Shown here in pieces: positions 52,048 through 61,156 of a stretch of DNA of 64,000 bases (position 1 is the first letter of the stretch; each line of letters starts with the position of its first letter). The notes beneath the pieces were generated by a model. The model was not told the origin of the DNA. It did no database searches and saw nothing but the letters and a program-made list of their open reading frames with translations. The translations under genes and the position numbers were made by a program. Origin of the DNA: Chryseobacterium sp. MA9 (GTDB lineage: Bacteria > Bacteroidota > Bacteroidia > Flavobacteriales > Weeksellaceae); NCBI RefSeq assembly GCF_024399315.1, contig NZ_CP075170.1:4601501-4665500 (forward strand), given 5' to 3'.

Positions 52048-52665
52048 TTACAGCAATCGAAGTTCCTCAGCAATATTTTCCTTTGCCTGAGATTCGTATC
52101 TATCCTTAAAATACTCTGTTTTAAAGATGCTCTCAAGTTCCAGAAAATGCTTCAGTACCTTTTTTCGTCCAGGCTTATAAAGAAAATCAGGATAAATAGA
52201 GTATTCTTTTCTTATATTCTGCGTGTATTCTAAATAGGTTTTAAAATCTTTGCCCAGTACAGAAAGATCAGCATCTAACAGATAATTGGTGTCTTCCTGA
52301 TCAGAATGCTGATGAGATTTTGTAGCAAGAATCTGCTCAGAAATAATTGTAATTTTGTCTTTATCTATATGAAGTTCAGCAAGTCTTTTCTCAGCTTTAA
52401 CAGCACTTTTCTCCTCATTAGACTTGGAAGTCGCATCGTAGATAACGTCATGGTAGAATATTGAAAAAGAAATAGCTGTAAAATCTGAGATTTTCATTTT
52501 CACTGTTTCAAGCTCACTAAACATATTTTCAAGATGAAGAAGATTATGATAGTGCCTGCCTTTTTCAGAATACTTGGTTTCAATCTCCTTCCACAGATCG
52601 CGAATTAATTGCTGATCTTCTGTAAACGGAGAACAAAGCTGTTCAAATTGATTTTTTAGACTCAT
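52048..52665 (-). CDS. Predicted HD-domain metal-dependent hydrolase (COG4339-like)
   Basis: The 205-residue cytosolic protein has GRHYHNLLHLENMFSELE near residue 37 and AISFSIFYHDVIYDATSKSNEEKSA near 65. These segments match the COG4339 HD-like family, often mis-annotated as an NMDA-receptor subunit. The H...HD pattern suggests a divalent-metal phosphohydrolase, with unknown substrate. It is followed on the same strand by nothing and preceded by a rhodanese gene 30 bp upstream, so the two form an operon. Confidence 0.85.
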   Translation of the reverse strand: MSLKNQFEQLCSPFTEDQQLIRDLWKEIETKYSEKGRHYHNLLHLENMFSELETVKMKISDFTAISFSIFYHDVIYDATSKSNEEKSAVKAEKRLAELHIDKDKITIISEQILATKSHQHSDQEDTNYLLDADLSVLGKDFKTYLEYTQNIRKEYSIYPDFLYKPGRKKVLKHFLELESIFKTEYFKDRYESQAKENIAEELRLL

Positions 52666-52695
52666 TAGAAATAATGGTATAAAAAAAAGGAACTT

Positions 52696-52995
52696 TTAAA
52701 AAGTTCCCTGATTTGCTTCCAGAACAGCCTTTAGCTCAGCCCAGCCTCCGCCGTTATAACCGTCCTTTAATCCTTGACTGTTAAGATACTCCAATGCTTT
52801 TCCGCTTCTGTTTCCACTTCTGCAGAATAAGATTACCGGCTTTTCAATAGATAGAATCTCATCCTGTCTATCTTCTACTTCACCTAGAGGAATATTCTTA
52901 GCACCATCTATATTACCGTCCATTTCAAGCTCCATTGGCTCACGGACGTCGATTAATTCATAGTTTCCGGATTGTATTACTTCTATTAAAGACAT
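52696..52995 (-). CDS. Single-domain rhodanese-like protein
   Basis: The 99-residue protein is a single rhodanese domain. DVREPMELEMDGNIDGAKNIPLGEV lies near residue 17. The active-site loop is ILFCRSGNRSGKAL near residue 57, with catalytic Cys followed by R-S-G-N-R. Such proteins transfer sulfur from persulfide donors or bind sulfur carriers. It lies 30 bp upstream of the HD-type gene on the same strand. Family secure, pathway unknown. Confidence 0.93.
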   Translation of the reverse strand: MSLIEVIQSGNYELIDVREPMELEMDGNIDGAKNIPLGEVEDRQDEILSIEKPVILFCRSGNRSGKALEYLNSQGLKDGYNGGGWAELKAVLEANQGTF

Positions 52996-53150
52996 AGTTG
53001 TTAAGTTTAAACATTAAATTAGAAACGAAATTACGCAATTTTTTTTTGAAAAAAATCCTAATTAAAACATAATTTTTCAGAAAAGAAGCAGGATAGAAAC
53101 AGGAGTTCAGGTGAACTTCCACAGAAATCAGAAGATTGATAAAATAATCT

Positions 53151-53158
53151 TAATTTTG
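53151..53158 (+). promoter_or_regulatory. -7 box of queG
   Basis: TAATTTTG matches TAnnTTTG, 12 bp upstream of the preferred queG start at 53171. It lies within the longer upstream frame, which supports the later start. Confidence 0.5.
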
Positions 53159-53170
53159 CAGTGTGAAATT

Positions 53171-54109
53171 ATGAATGCAGGCGCTGAAAAATATTCCCAA
53201 CTGATAAAGTCCAAGGCAAAAAGTTTTGGATTCCAGAGTTGTGGCATTTCTAAAGCTGATTTTCTGGAAGAAGATGCTCCCCATCTTGAAAAATGGCTGA
53301 AGAACAATTATAACGGCGAAATGAAGTATATGGAAAATCATTTCGACAAAAGACTTGATCCACGCCTTCTGGTGGAAGGTTCCAAATCTGTTATTTCACT
53401 TTCCTACAATTACTTTCCCGAAGAAAAAATTTCAGTATTAGAGAATTATAAGATCTCAAAATATGCTTATGCAGAAGATTATCATGAAGTAATCAAAGAA
53501 ATTCTCCGTGAGATGGTAGCGGAGCTGCAGGAGGAAATAGGGGAGTTCGGATTTCGTGTTTTTGTGGATTCTGCACCCATTATGGAAAGAAGCTGGGCCA
53601 GAAAATCTGGAATTGGGTGGGTAGGAAAAAATGCCAATCTCATTACCAAGCAAAATGGATCTTTTTACTTTCTGGCTGAAATTATCTGTGATCTGGAACT
53701 GATTGCTGATCATGCGACCACAGACCATTGCGGAAGCTGCAGAAAATGTATTGATGCATGTCCCACAGATGCTATTGTTTCTGAAAAAATTATTGATGGA
53801 AGCCGTTGTATTTCTTATGCAACCATAGAGCTCAAAAATGAAATTCCGGATTATTTTAAAGATAAGATGGAAGACTGGATGTTCGGCTGTGACATTTGTC
53901 AGGATGTTTGCCCGTGGAACCGTTTTTCAGTACCCAATAAACAAAGCCGTTTCAAGCCTAATGAAGCTCTGAAAAACTTCAAAAAAGGAGAATGGAAAGA
54001 AATTACTCAGGAAATTTTCTCGGAAATTTTCAGAAAGTCCCCCGTAAAAAGAACCAAATTTGCAGGGCTCAAGAGAAATATTGAGTTTTTACAGAAGTCT
54101 TCTGACTGA
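53171..54109 (+). CDS. queG: Epoxyqueuosine reductase
   Basis: The ATG at 53171 (MNAGAEKYSQLIK) is chosen because the upstream in-frame ATG at 53111 would place translation across the -7 box. The protein has about 312 residues. N-terminal cobalamin-binding and catalytic region: FGFQSCGISKADFL and RVFVDSAPIMERSWARKSG. Two 4Fe-4S clusters are marked by CGSCRKCIDACPTDAI near residue 185 and CDICQDVCPWNRF near 245. It reduces epoxyqueuosine to queuosine in tRNA at the wobble position. Other queuosine genes are not in the window. Identification secure. Confidence 0.96.
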   Translation: MNAGAEKYSQLIKSKAKSFGFQSCGISKADFLEEDAPHLEKWLKNNYNGEMKYMENHFDKRLDPRLLVEGSKSVISLSYNYFPEEKISVLENYKISKYAYAEDYHEVIKEILREMVAELQEEIGEFGFRVFVDSAPIMERSWARKSGIGWVGKNANLITKQNGSFYFLAEIICDLELIADHATTDHCGSCRKCIDACPTDAIVSEKIIDGSRCISYATIELKNEIPDYFKDKMEDWMFGCDICQDVCPWNRFSVPNKQSRFKPNEALKNFKKGEWKEITQEIFSEIFRKSPVKRTKFAGLKRNIEFLQKSSD

Positions 54110-54468
54110 TTTTTCCCTGAACTTTCGGTGACAATCCCTCCTTTGGAATTTTTTATAGTTCCAAACCAGAGCTGATAATCGACCATTCCTTAAATTTTTG
54201 GCTTTAAGGAGGTAAAGATTTATATCAATAAGTTTTTTGAAAAGCCTTTCCTATAAAGAAAAAAAGATTTTCAGGAGATCAGAATCTCACCGAAAATCAA
54301 CGTTTTTTTTGTATTCTTTTAGGAGCAGTTTTTACTCTTACTTTAAACCTTTTTTGGGATTTAGTATTTTTACGCATATTTGTGAATATTTCGTAACTAA
54401 ATATAGCTAATTTTTCGATTAAAACAAATACTTTTACTAAAATTAAAGATTAAATTTTATTAAAAAAC
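54110..54468. other. Intergenic region, 359 bp
   Basis: No gene or clear terminator is visible. TTAGTATTTTTACGCAT at 54361-54377 is identical to 50159-50175, which abuts the nitronate monooxygenase start. GGAATTTTTTATAGTTCC near 54147 is a weak hairpin whose left side loosely resembles the dispersed repeat. The last 90 bp are very AT-rich. Confidence 0.6.
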
Positions 54469-55152
54469 ATGACCGTGAAAACTATATTAATGTATCTTCT
54501 GAAAGTGATAGGAATTATTTTAGGTATTGTGATTATTTATGTAATCCTTGGGTTACTGATTCCTTATATCCCCGTTTCTGCAAAAGATGATGGGCAGAAG
54601 AAAGAAATTCCAATCTATATTTATACCAATGGAGTACATACCGATATAGTAATGCCAGTAAAAAACGACCTTCAGGACTGGAGCCGGAAGATTCCTTTTG
54701 CTAATACAAAATCAAAAAAAACAGATTATCAGTATATCGGAATAGGCTGGGGAGATAAAGGATTCTATCTTGATACTCCCACCTGGGCAGATCTGAAATT
54801 TTCAACTGCTGTGAAAGCTGCATTCTGGCTAAGCGATTCAGCAATGCACTGTACTTATTACCATACTATGAAAGAAGGGGATGATTGTAAAATGATTATG
54901 ATCAGCAGAAACCAGTATGAGAATCTGGTAAAATTTGTAGAAGATAAATTTGACAGAGATCAGAACGGTAACTTCATGTTAATTCCTACAAATGCAGTGT
55001 ACAGTGATAATGATGCCTTTTATGATGCAAAAGGTACCTACAGCTTTCTTTATACTTGTAATACCTGGTCAAATAATGCTTTAAAGGCTGCAGGGCAGAA
55101 AGCAGCACTTTGGACTCCGTCAGATTTCGGAATTTTTCAGCACTATAAATAA
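54469..55152 (+). CDS. TIGR02117 / DUF2459 family protein
   Basis: The 227-residue protein has an N-terminal transmembrane helix (YLLKVIGIILGIVIIYVILGLLIPYIP). A C-terminal domain follows with IYIYTNGVHTDIVMPVKND near residue 42, GIGWGDKGFYLDTPTWADLK near 85, and a later FLYTCNTWSNNALKAAG near 190. The conserved His, Cys and Asn suggest a papain-like or NlpC-like hydrolase fold, but activity is unproven. It is followed 3 bp later by a YkuD_2 lipoprotein gene, suggesting an envelope-related operon. Confidence 0.88.
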   Translation: MTVKTILMYLLKVIGIILGIVIIYVILGLLIPYIPVSAKDDGQKKEIPIYIYTNGVHTDIVMPVKNDLQDWSRKIPFANTKSKKTDYQYIGIGWGDKGFYLDTPTWADLKFSTAVKAAFWLSDSAMHCTYYHTMKEGDDCKMIMISRNQYENLVKFVEDKFDRDQNGNFMLIPTNAVYSDNDAFYDAKGTYSFLYTCNTWSNNALKAAGQKAALWTPSDFGIFQHYK

Positions 55153-55155
55153 TTC

Positions 55156-55803
55156 ATGAAAGGGGTTTATCTGTTTTTCATTGCGCTTTGGTTGTGTTCA
55201 TGTTCTCAGGAGAAGAAAAGCAGTATCATACATACTGCAGAAATACCTGCTATTACTGAAAAAAAGCCTGTTGCAGACTCATCCAGGATAAAAATAAAAG
55301 CAGAAGAAGCATTGAAGTTCTGTAACTCAAATAATCTTAACAATAATTTCTGCATCCTTATTGATATGAGTCTCCATTCCGGGGTGAATCGCTTTTTTGT
55401 CTGGGACTTTAAAAATAATAAGATTTCAAAAAAATACCTGGTAGGCCATGGCTGTGGTTCCAATTCATGGAGTAAAGATGATTCTAAAGCAAATCCGGAA
55501 TTCAGTAATGAAGACGGAAGCCACCTTTCCTCCTTAGGGAAATACAAGCTTGAGGGAAGAGGCTACAGCGACTGGGGAATCAATATAAAATACCTGATGC
55601 ACGGCCTTGAAGAAACAAACAGCAATGCTTTAAAAAGGTTTATTGTCTTTCATTCCTGGAATATGATGAGTGATACTGAAGTTTTCCCGAACGGATCTCC
55701 CGAAGGATGGGGTTGTCCCACCATTTCCAACAACGCGATGAAGGAAATTGATCCAATGATTCAGAAATCAGGAAAACCTGTACTGATGTGGATATATAAT
55801 TAA
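55156..55803 (+). CDS. YkuD_2-type murein L,D-transpeptidase catalytic domain lipoprotein
   Basis: The 215-residue protein has a lipoprotein signal (VYLFFIALWLCSC). The mature domain carries FCILIDMSLHSGVNRFFVWD near residue 68, GHGCGSNSWSKDD, HLSSLGKYKLEGRGYSDWG, and a C-terminal FIVFHSWNM and SPEGWGCPTISN. The His and Cys (G-C-P) occupy the positions of the YkuD nucleophile region (PF13645). It is predicted to act on peptidoglycan in the periplasm. The start lies 3 bp after the DUF2459 stop, and an SRPBCC gene follows 51 bp later. Confidence 0.87.
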   Translation: MKGVYLFFIALWLCSCSQEKKSSIIHTAEIPAITEKKPVADSSRIKIKAEEALKFCNSNNLNNNFCILIDMSLHSGVNRFFVWDFKNNKISKKYLVGHGCGSNSWSKDDSKANPEFSNEDGSHLSSLGKYKLEGRGYSDWGINIKYLMHGLEETNSNALKRFIVFHSWNMMSDTEVFPNGSPEGWGCPTISNNAMKEIDPMIQKSGKPVLMWIYN

Positions 55804-55854
55804 ATCTTTGTTATACATTTGTTTTGTAACAATCATGTAAATTGATTCCGTCTT

Positions 55855-56307
55855 ATGAAACATACGCTTTTCCGCGAACAGCAGCTCAATTGTGATATAG
55901 AAACCGCCTGGAAGTTCTTTTCTTCAGCTAATAACCTTTCAGAAATTACTCCGAAAGACATGGGCTTTATTGTATTGACAGAAATGGCAGATGATGAAAT
56001 CTATGAAGGAATGCTCATCGATTATTATGTTTCCCCATTATTCGGTATTAAAATGAAATGGCAGACGGAGATCATCCACGTTGATTTTCAAAAAAACTTT
56101 ATTGATTTCCAGAAAAAAGGGCCTTATAAATTATGGAACCACCATCATGAATTTATTCCAAATGAAGATGGCGTTCTGATGAGAGATACCATAGACTATG
56201 AACTACCTATGGGGTTTTTAGGCGAAATTGCTCACCGCCTTTTCGTCAGAAAGAAACTGGAACATATTTTTGATTACCGTTTTCGGATACTGAGTAAATT
56301 GTTCTAG
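55855..56307 (+). CDS. SRPBCC superfamily ligand-binding protein
   Basis: The 150-residue cytosolic protein has the START/Bet-v-1-like order: FREQQLNCDIETAWKFFSSANNLSEITP, then MKWQTEIIHVDFQKNF, GPYKLWNHHHEFIPNEDGV and MRDTIDYELPMGFLGEIAHRLFVRKKLEHIFDYR. This pattern is common in Bacteroidetes proteins often labelled cell-division inhibitor-like. The fold binds hydrophobic ligands in a cavity; the ligand is unknown. It is the third gene of the run starting at 54469. Confidence 0.9.
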   Translation: MKHTLFREQQLNCDIETAWKFFSSANNLSEITPKDMGFIVLTEMADDEIYEGMLIDYYVSPLFGIKMKWQTEIIHVDFQKNFIDFQKKGPYKLWNHHHEFIPNEDGVLMRDTIDYELPMGFLGEIAHRLFVRKKLEHIFDYRFRILSKLF

Positions 56308-56471
56308 CTATTCAATTTTAATTATTCAATGGAAACGGGTTTTAGCCTGTTAATAATAAACCAAAATTCAACTGGCTTTATCCAACATCTAAATTATAAG
56401 TTAGTAGAATTATCATCCATTGTTTAAGTTTTTTTAACAGTTCTATGACTCGATTTTCCAGTAGAAATGCC

Positions 56472-56479
56472 TATTTTTG
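56472..56479 (+). promoter_or_regulatory. -7 box of the RND efflux operon
   Basis: TATTTTTG matches TAnnTTTG, 44 bp before the ATG of the first small gene. No convincing -33 element. Confidence 0.5.
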
Positions 56480-56523
56480 CAGGAATATCGTTTTTACTGA
56501 AAAACTAATGTGTTCTGATTGAC

Positions 56524-56856
56524 ATGGCAGGTCTGAGGTCATTTTTCTTATTTTATATTATGCTGGTTTTTACCCTTTTCAATTCGAATTGGGCAGAAAA
56601 ATCATTGCAGAATATTCCTCATGTTCCCCACGTAACCAATATTCATCTTCTGGATGTTTACGAAGAGGCAGATATGAACACACATGCACTACCTGCTGCT
56701 GCCAAAATTGTAAAACATTCCGTTAAAAAAAATGATCCCGCAATTGCAGATTTTTCAGGAATATTAAAAGTTATTCCCAAAATCACGCTTCCGGAGATTG
56801 CTGTATCTACTATTTGTGGAGTTAAATCTTTTCTCCATCTCCTCCAGTTGTACTAG
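56524..56856 (+). CDS. Small hypothetical protein leading the RND efflux operon
   Basis: The 110-residue protein has an N-terminal hydrophobic helix (LRSFFLFYIMLVFTLF), then polar residues with HVPHVTNIHLLDVYEEAD, a basic stretch and a C-terminal hydrophobic segment (KITLPEIAVSTICGVKSFLHLLQ). I recognise no family. Its position between a -7 box and the adaptor gene, on the same strand, argues that it is real. It may be secreted or membrane-associated. Codon use looks like its neighbours, but no homology was seen. Confidence 0.55.
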   Translation: MAGLRSFFLFYIMLVFTLFNSNWAEKSLQNIPHVPHVTNIHLLDVYEEADMNTHALPAAAKIVKHSVKKNDPAIADFSGILKVIPKITLPEIAVSTICGVKSFLHLLQLY

Positions 56857-56916
56857 GTTTAAGTTATTGAACATCAAATCATTTTAACGAAAATTTTATA
56901 ACTTAAACATTTGAGA

Positions 56917-58005
56917 ATGTATTTTAAAACTGTAATAATTTGCCTTCTGGCAACATTATTCGCTGTGTCATGCAGTAAAGACAAGGAGAAAAATAATAAA
57001 AGAGACAAAGAAGTTCCCGTACTGGAAATCAAAGAAAAAGATACATTGGTGAGCAACCAGTTTGTCACTGATATCCAGGCTAAAAAAAACGTAGAAATGC
57101 GATCCAGAATAGGTGGTATTATACAGCATATTTATGTAAATGAGGGACAATTTGTACATCAGGGGCAGGCTTTATTTAAAATCAATGATGCCGAGCTGCA
57201 GATGGAACTTCTGAAAGCCAATGCGGCACTAAAGCAGACAGAAGCTGATGTCCGTATTGCAGAAGTAGAATTGAAGCAGATTCAGAGTCTTCATGCTAAA
57301 AAATTTGTGGCCAACAATGAGTTGGAAATGGTGAAGGCAAAGTTATCTTCCGCTAAAGCAAAACATGCTTTTGCCGATGCAGAGAAGAGAACGGTTCTTC
57401 AGAAAATAAGCTTTACAAAGATTACGGCACCCTTTGACGGGGTGATTGATGTGATTCCTCATAAAGACGGAAGTTTGGTAGAAAATGGCACGTTGCTGAC
57501 TACTTTGTCTCAGTTGAATGAAGTATATGCGTATTTCTCAATTCCTGAAAATCTGTATTTTGAGCTTCTGGCCAACGACAAGATCGGAAGCCATCAAAAG
57601 ATCGAACTGACTTTGCCAAACGGAGTCAATTACCAGTTCAACGGAGCCTTGAAAACCGCTGAAGGGGAAATCGACAGAACCACAGGTTCCATCCGTTATA
57701 AAGTACTTTTCCCGAATCCGGACCGTCTGATCAAGCATGGTACTTCCGGGAAGCTTATTATTTCCGAACATCAGGCTGACGCTATTCTTATCCCACAAAA
57801 ATCTACCTTCTCCATCCAGGATAAGACCTACGTTTTTGTAGTAGACAAACAGAATAAAGTGAAGATGACCAGTATTAAGATCGGAACCACATTAAGAGAT
57901 TCTTATATGATAGAAAGCGGTCTTAAAAAAGGAGATTTAATCATTTATGAAGGAACTCAGTCTTTGAAAGACGGTGATATCATCAAAATCAAAAAGAAGT
58001 ATTAA
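56917..58005 (+). CDS. RND efflux periplasmic adaptor subunit, lipoprotein
   Basis: The ATG at 56917 (MYFKTVIICLLATLFAVSC) is preferred to an upstream TTG at 56911. It encodes a lipoprotein with lipobox AVSC. The 360-residue membrane-fusion protein has a biotinyl-lipoyl half (GGIIQHIYVNEGQFVHQGQ near 70), an alpha-hairpin at about 95-160, the second lipoyl half (FTKITAPFDGVIDVIPHKDG near 170) and a beta-barrel/membrane-proximal region. It links the inner-membrane pump to the outer-membrane channel. It is the first of three canonical tripartite-efflux genes. Confidence 0.93.
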   Translation: MYFKTVIICLLATLFAVSCSKDKEKNNKRDKEVPVLEIKEKDTLVSNQFVTDIQAKKNVEMRSRIGGIIQHIYVNEGQFVHQGQALFKINDAELQMELLKANAALKQTEADVRIAEVELKQIQSLHAKKFVANNELEMVKAKLSSAKAKHAFADAEKRTVLQKISFTKITAPFDGVIDVIPHKDGSLVENGTLLTTLSQLNEVYAYFSIPENLYFELLANDKIGSHQKIELTLPNGVNYQFNGALKTAEGEIDRTTGSIRYKVLFPNPDRLIKHGTSGKLIISEHQADAILIPQKSTFSIQDKTYVFVVDKQNKVKMTSIKIGTTLRDSYMIESGLKKGDLIIYEGTQSLKDGDIIKIKKKY

Positions 58006-58033
58006 CCTTTCATAATCTTTAAATCTATTTACT

Positions 58034-61000
58034 ATGGTAGAAATGTTTATAAGACGAAAGGTTCTTTCGTTGGTTATTTCCATATTGTTTGTATTACTGG
58101 GAATTATGGCATTACTGAAGATGCCGATCACTCAGTTTCCGGATATTGTACCACCTTCAGTAACCGTTACGGCAAAATATACAGGAGCTAATGCCGAAGT
58201 ATCTGCCAATGCTGTGGCTCTTCCTCTGGAAAGGGCAATCAATGGAGTACCGGGAATGACGTATATGTCTACGGTTACTTCAAATGACGGTCTTACCCTT
58301 ATCCAGGTATTCTTTGAAGTTGGGACAGATCCTGATGTAGCAGCGGTAAATGTTCAGAACAGGGTGACAACCATTCTTGATGAGCTTCCTGAAGAAGTGA
58401 TCAGGGCCGGAGTTACCACTGAAAAAGAGGTGAACAGTATGCTGATGTACCTCAATATCACAAGTACAGATCCAAGCCAGGATGAGCAGTTCATCTATAA
58501 TTTTACGGATATTAATGTCCTTCAGGAGCTAAAACGTATTGATGGAGTAGGACGTGCTGAGATTATGGGGCAGAAAGAATACTCAATGAGAGTATGGCTG
58601 GATCCGCAGAAAATGGCAGCTTACAGTATTTCTGCAGATGAGGTGATCACTTCTCTGCAAAAGCAGAATATTTCCGCGGCACCGGGAAAAGTGGGAGAAA
58701 CATCCGGGAAAACTTCCAGCCAGCTTCAATATGTGATCAAATATAAAGGGAAGTTTTTTGAGCCTAAACAATATGAAGAAGTTCCCATCAGATCTGATGT
58801 TGATGGAACAATCTTAAAGCTTAAAGATATTGCTAAAGTTGAATTCGGAGCGATGAACTACGGAATGGTTTCCAAAACAGACGGAAGACCATCCGCATCC
58901 ATCATGATGAAGCAGCGTCCCGGTTCCAATGCTTCCGAAGTTATTGAAAGTGTAAAGGCAAAAATGGAAGAATTAAAAGTCACATCCTTCCCTCCCGGAA
59001 TGGAGTATAACATGGCTTATGATGTTTCCAGATTTTTGGATGCTTCCATCAGTGCGGTATTGACAACCCTTATTGAAGCTTTTATTCTGGTAGGAATTGT
59101 CGTATTTATCTTTCTTCAGGACTGGCGTTCCACTTTAATCCCTGTATTGGCTGTACCTGTAGCATTGGTAGGAACTTTTGCCTTCATGAATATGCTTGAT
59201 TTCTCTGTCAATCTTTTAACATTGTTTGCATTGGTTCTTGCCATTGGAATTGTTGTCGATAATGCCATTGTCGTCGTTGAAGCCGTCCACGTGAAAATGG
59301 AAGAAGGAATGAATGCAATGGATGCCACCATCAGCGCTACCAAAGAAATTGCAGGAGCTGTAGTTGCGATTACGATTGTAATGTCTGCCGTATTTATTCC
59401 TGTGGCGTTTCTTGATGGTCCGGTAGGAGTGTTTTACCGTCAGTTTTCATTGACATTGGCAATCAGTATTGTGATTTCCGGAGTGAATGCATTGACGCTT
59501 ACTCCGGCGCTTTGTGCTATTATTTTAAAACCCCACAATCATGATAAAAAGAAAACTATCATCGATAGGGCTTTCCAGAGTTTCAATACAGGATTTGAAA
59601 GACTGACTAATGGTTATGTAGGTATTTTATCAAAATTTGCTACAAGAACTACAGTGACTTTCGGACTGTTATTTTTATTTGTCGGATTGACTTTTGTGAC
59701 CAGCAAATTCCTGCCAACAGGGTTTATTCCAATGGAAGATCAGGGAATGGTCTATGTAAGTGTGACGACCCCACAGGGAGCAACGGTAGAAAGGACTGAA
59801 AAAGTATTGGATGAAGTTACGGTTATTGCCAAAAAGATTAAAGGAGTAGAAAATGTGACTACGCTTGCGGGATACAGTATTGTGACAGAGATTGCAGGTT
59901 CATCTTATGGAATGGCGATGATCAATCTTAAAGACTGGAAAGAAAGAAATATTTCGGTAAATGATCTGATCGCGGAGCTTTCTGATAAAACAAAAAGCAT
60001 AGCAGATGCCCAGATTGAGATCTTTGCACCGCCCACAGTTCCGGGATTCGGTAATACCAGTGGTTTTGAACTTCGTTTGCTGGACAGAACCGGCGGAACC
60101 ATTGAGAATACAGATAAAATCACTAAGGACTTTGTTAAAAAACTAAATGAAGCTCCTGAATTACAGAACAGTTTTACCAGTTTTGATGCTACTTTTCCGC
60201 AATATATGATCAATGTGGATTATGATATGGCAGCGAAGAAAGGAATTTCTGTAGATAATGCTATGTCTACATTACAGACGATGCTGGGATCTTATTACGC
60301 TACGAATTTTATCCGTTTCAGCCAGATGTATAAAGTGATGGTACAGGCAAGTCCGGAGCATAGAGATACCCCTGAAAGCATTCTGAATTTATATTTAAAG
60401 AATGATAAGGGTGAAATGGTTCCGTTCTCCACATTCATCACCATTGAAAAAGTGTATGGCCCTGAAGTACTGACGAGGTACAATATGTACATGTCTGCTA
60501 TGATCAATGGAGAGCCTGCAGACGGCTACAGCTCCGGAGATGCCATTGCTGCCGTAGAACGTGTTGCCAAAGAGACACTGCCAAGAGGGTTTGATGTTGA
60601 ATGGTCGGGGATGACAAGAGAAGAGATCTTATCAGGAAACCAGACTGTTTACATCTTCGCGATCTGCCTTTTATTCGTCTATCTTTTACTGGCGGCACAA
60701 TATGAAAGCTTTCTTCTTCCCATGCCTGTATTATTAAGCCTTCCGACAGGAATCTTCGGTTCCTACATCGCATTGGTACTCGCGGGATTGGATAATAATA
60801 TTTATGCACAGGTAGCATTGGTCATGCTGATCGGACTTTTAGCTAAAAATGCCATTCTGATCGTAGAATTTGCGGTTGCGAGAAATAAACAGGGCTATGA
60901 TATCATTCCGGCAGCCATTGAAGGGGCAAGACAGCGTCTGAGGCCTATTCTGATGACCTCTTTTGCATTCGTAGCAGGGCTTATTCCATTATGTATTGCA

Positions 61001-61156
61001 TCAGGAGCAGGAGCAATAGGTAATCGTTCCATTGGTACAGCCGCAGCAGGAGGAATGCTGATAGGAACTATTTTCGGACTGGTAGTGATTCCGGGACTGT
61101 ATATATTCTTTGCAAAACTTGAAAATAAGAAGAAAGATGAAAAGATTAAATCATAG
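58034..61156 (+). CDS. RND efflux transporter permease, HAE1/AcrB family
   Basis: The 1040-residue inner-membrane pump has twelve expected transmembrane helices. The first helix includes LVISILFVLLGIMALLKMPI. Helix 4 carries the proton-relay acidic pair in IGIVVDNAIVVVEAV near 405. The second half has LIGLLAKNAILIVEFAVAR near 940. Large periplasmic loops lie at about 35-330 and 560-860. HAE1 members export hydrophobic drugs, dyes or bile salts using the proton gradient. It sits between the adaptor and the TolC-like gene, whose start overlaps its end by 20 bp. Substrate unknown. Confidence 0.96.
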   Translation: MVEMFIRRKVLSLVISILFVLLGIMALLKMPITQFPDIVPPSVTVTAKYTGANAEVSANAVALPLERAINGVPGMTYMSTVTSNDGLTLIQVFFEVGTDPDVAAVNVQNRVTTILDELPEEVIRAGVTTEKEVNSMLMYLNITSTDPSQDEQFIYNFTDINVLQELKRIDGVGRAEIMGQKEYSMRVWLDPQKMAAYSISADEVITSLQKQNISAAPGKVGETSGKTSSQLQYVIKYKGKFFEPKQYEEVPIRSDVDGTILKLKDIAKVEFGAMNYGMVSKTDGRPSASIMMKQRPGSNASEVIESVKAKMEELKVTSFPPGMEYNMAYDVSRFLDASISAVLTTLIEAFILVGIVVFIFLQDWRSTLIPVLAVPVALVGTFAFMNMLDFSVNLLTLFALVLAIGIVVDNAIVVVEAVHVKMEEGMNAMDATISATKEIAGAVVAITIVMSAVFIPVAFLDGPVGVFYRQFSLTLAISIVISGVNALTLTPALCAIILKPHNHDKKKTIIDRAFQSFNTGFERLTNGYVGILSKFATRTTVTFGLLFLFVGLTFVTSKFLPTGFIPMEDQGMVYVSVTTPQGATVERTEKVLDEVTVIAKKIKGVENVTTLAGYSIVTEIAGSSYGMAMINLKDWKERNISVNDLIAELSDKTKSIADAQIEIFAPPTVPGFGNTSGFELRLLDRTGGTIENTDKITKDFVKKLNEAPELQNSFTSFDATFPQYMINVDYDMAAKKGISVDNAMSTLQTMLGSYYATNFIRFSQMYKVMVQASPEHRDTPESILNLYLKNDKGEMVPFSTFITIEKVYGPEVLTRYNMYMSAMINGEPADGYSSGDAIAAVERVAKETLPRGFDVEWSGMTREEILSGNQTVYIFAICLLFVYLLLAAQYESFLLPMPVLLSLPTGIFGSYIALVLAGLDNNIYAQVALVMLIGLLAKNAILIVEFAVARNKQGYDIIPAAIEGARQRLRPILMTSFAFVAGLIPLCIASGAGAIGNRSIGTAAAGGMLIGTIFGLVVIPGLYIFFAKLENKKKDEKIKS

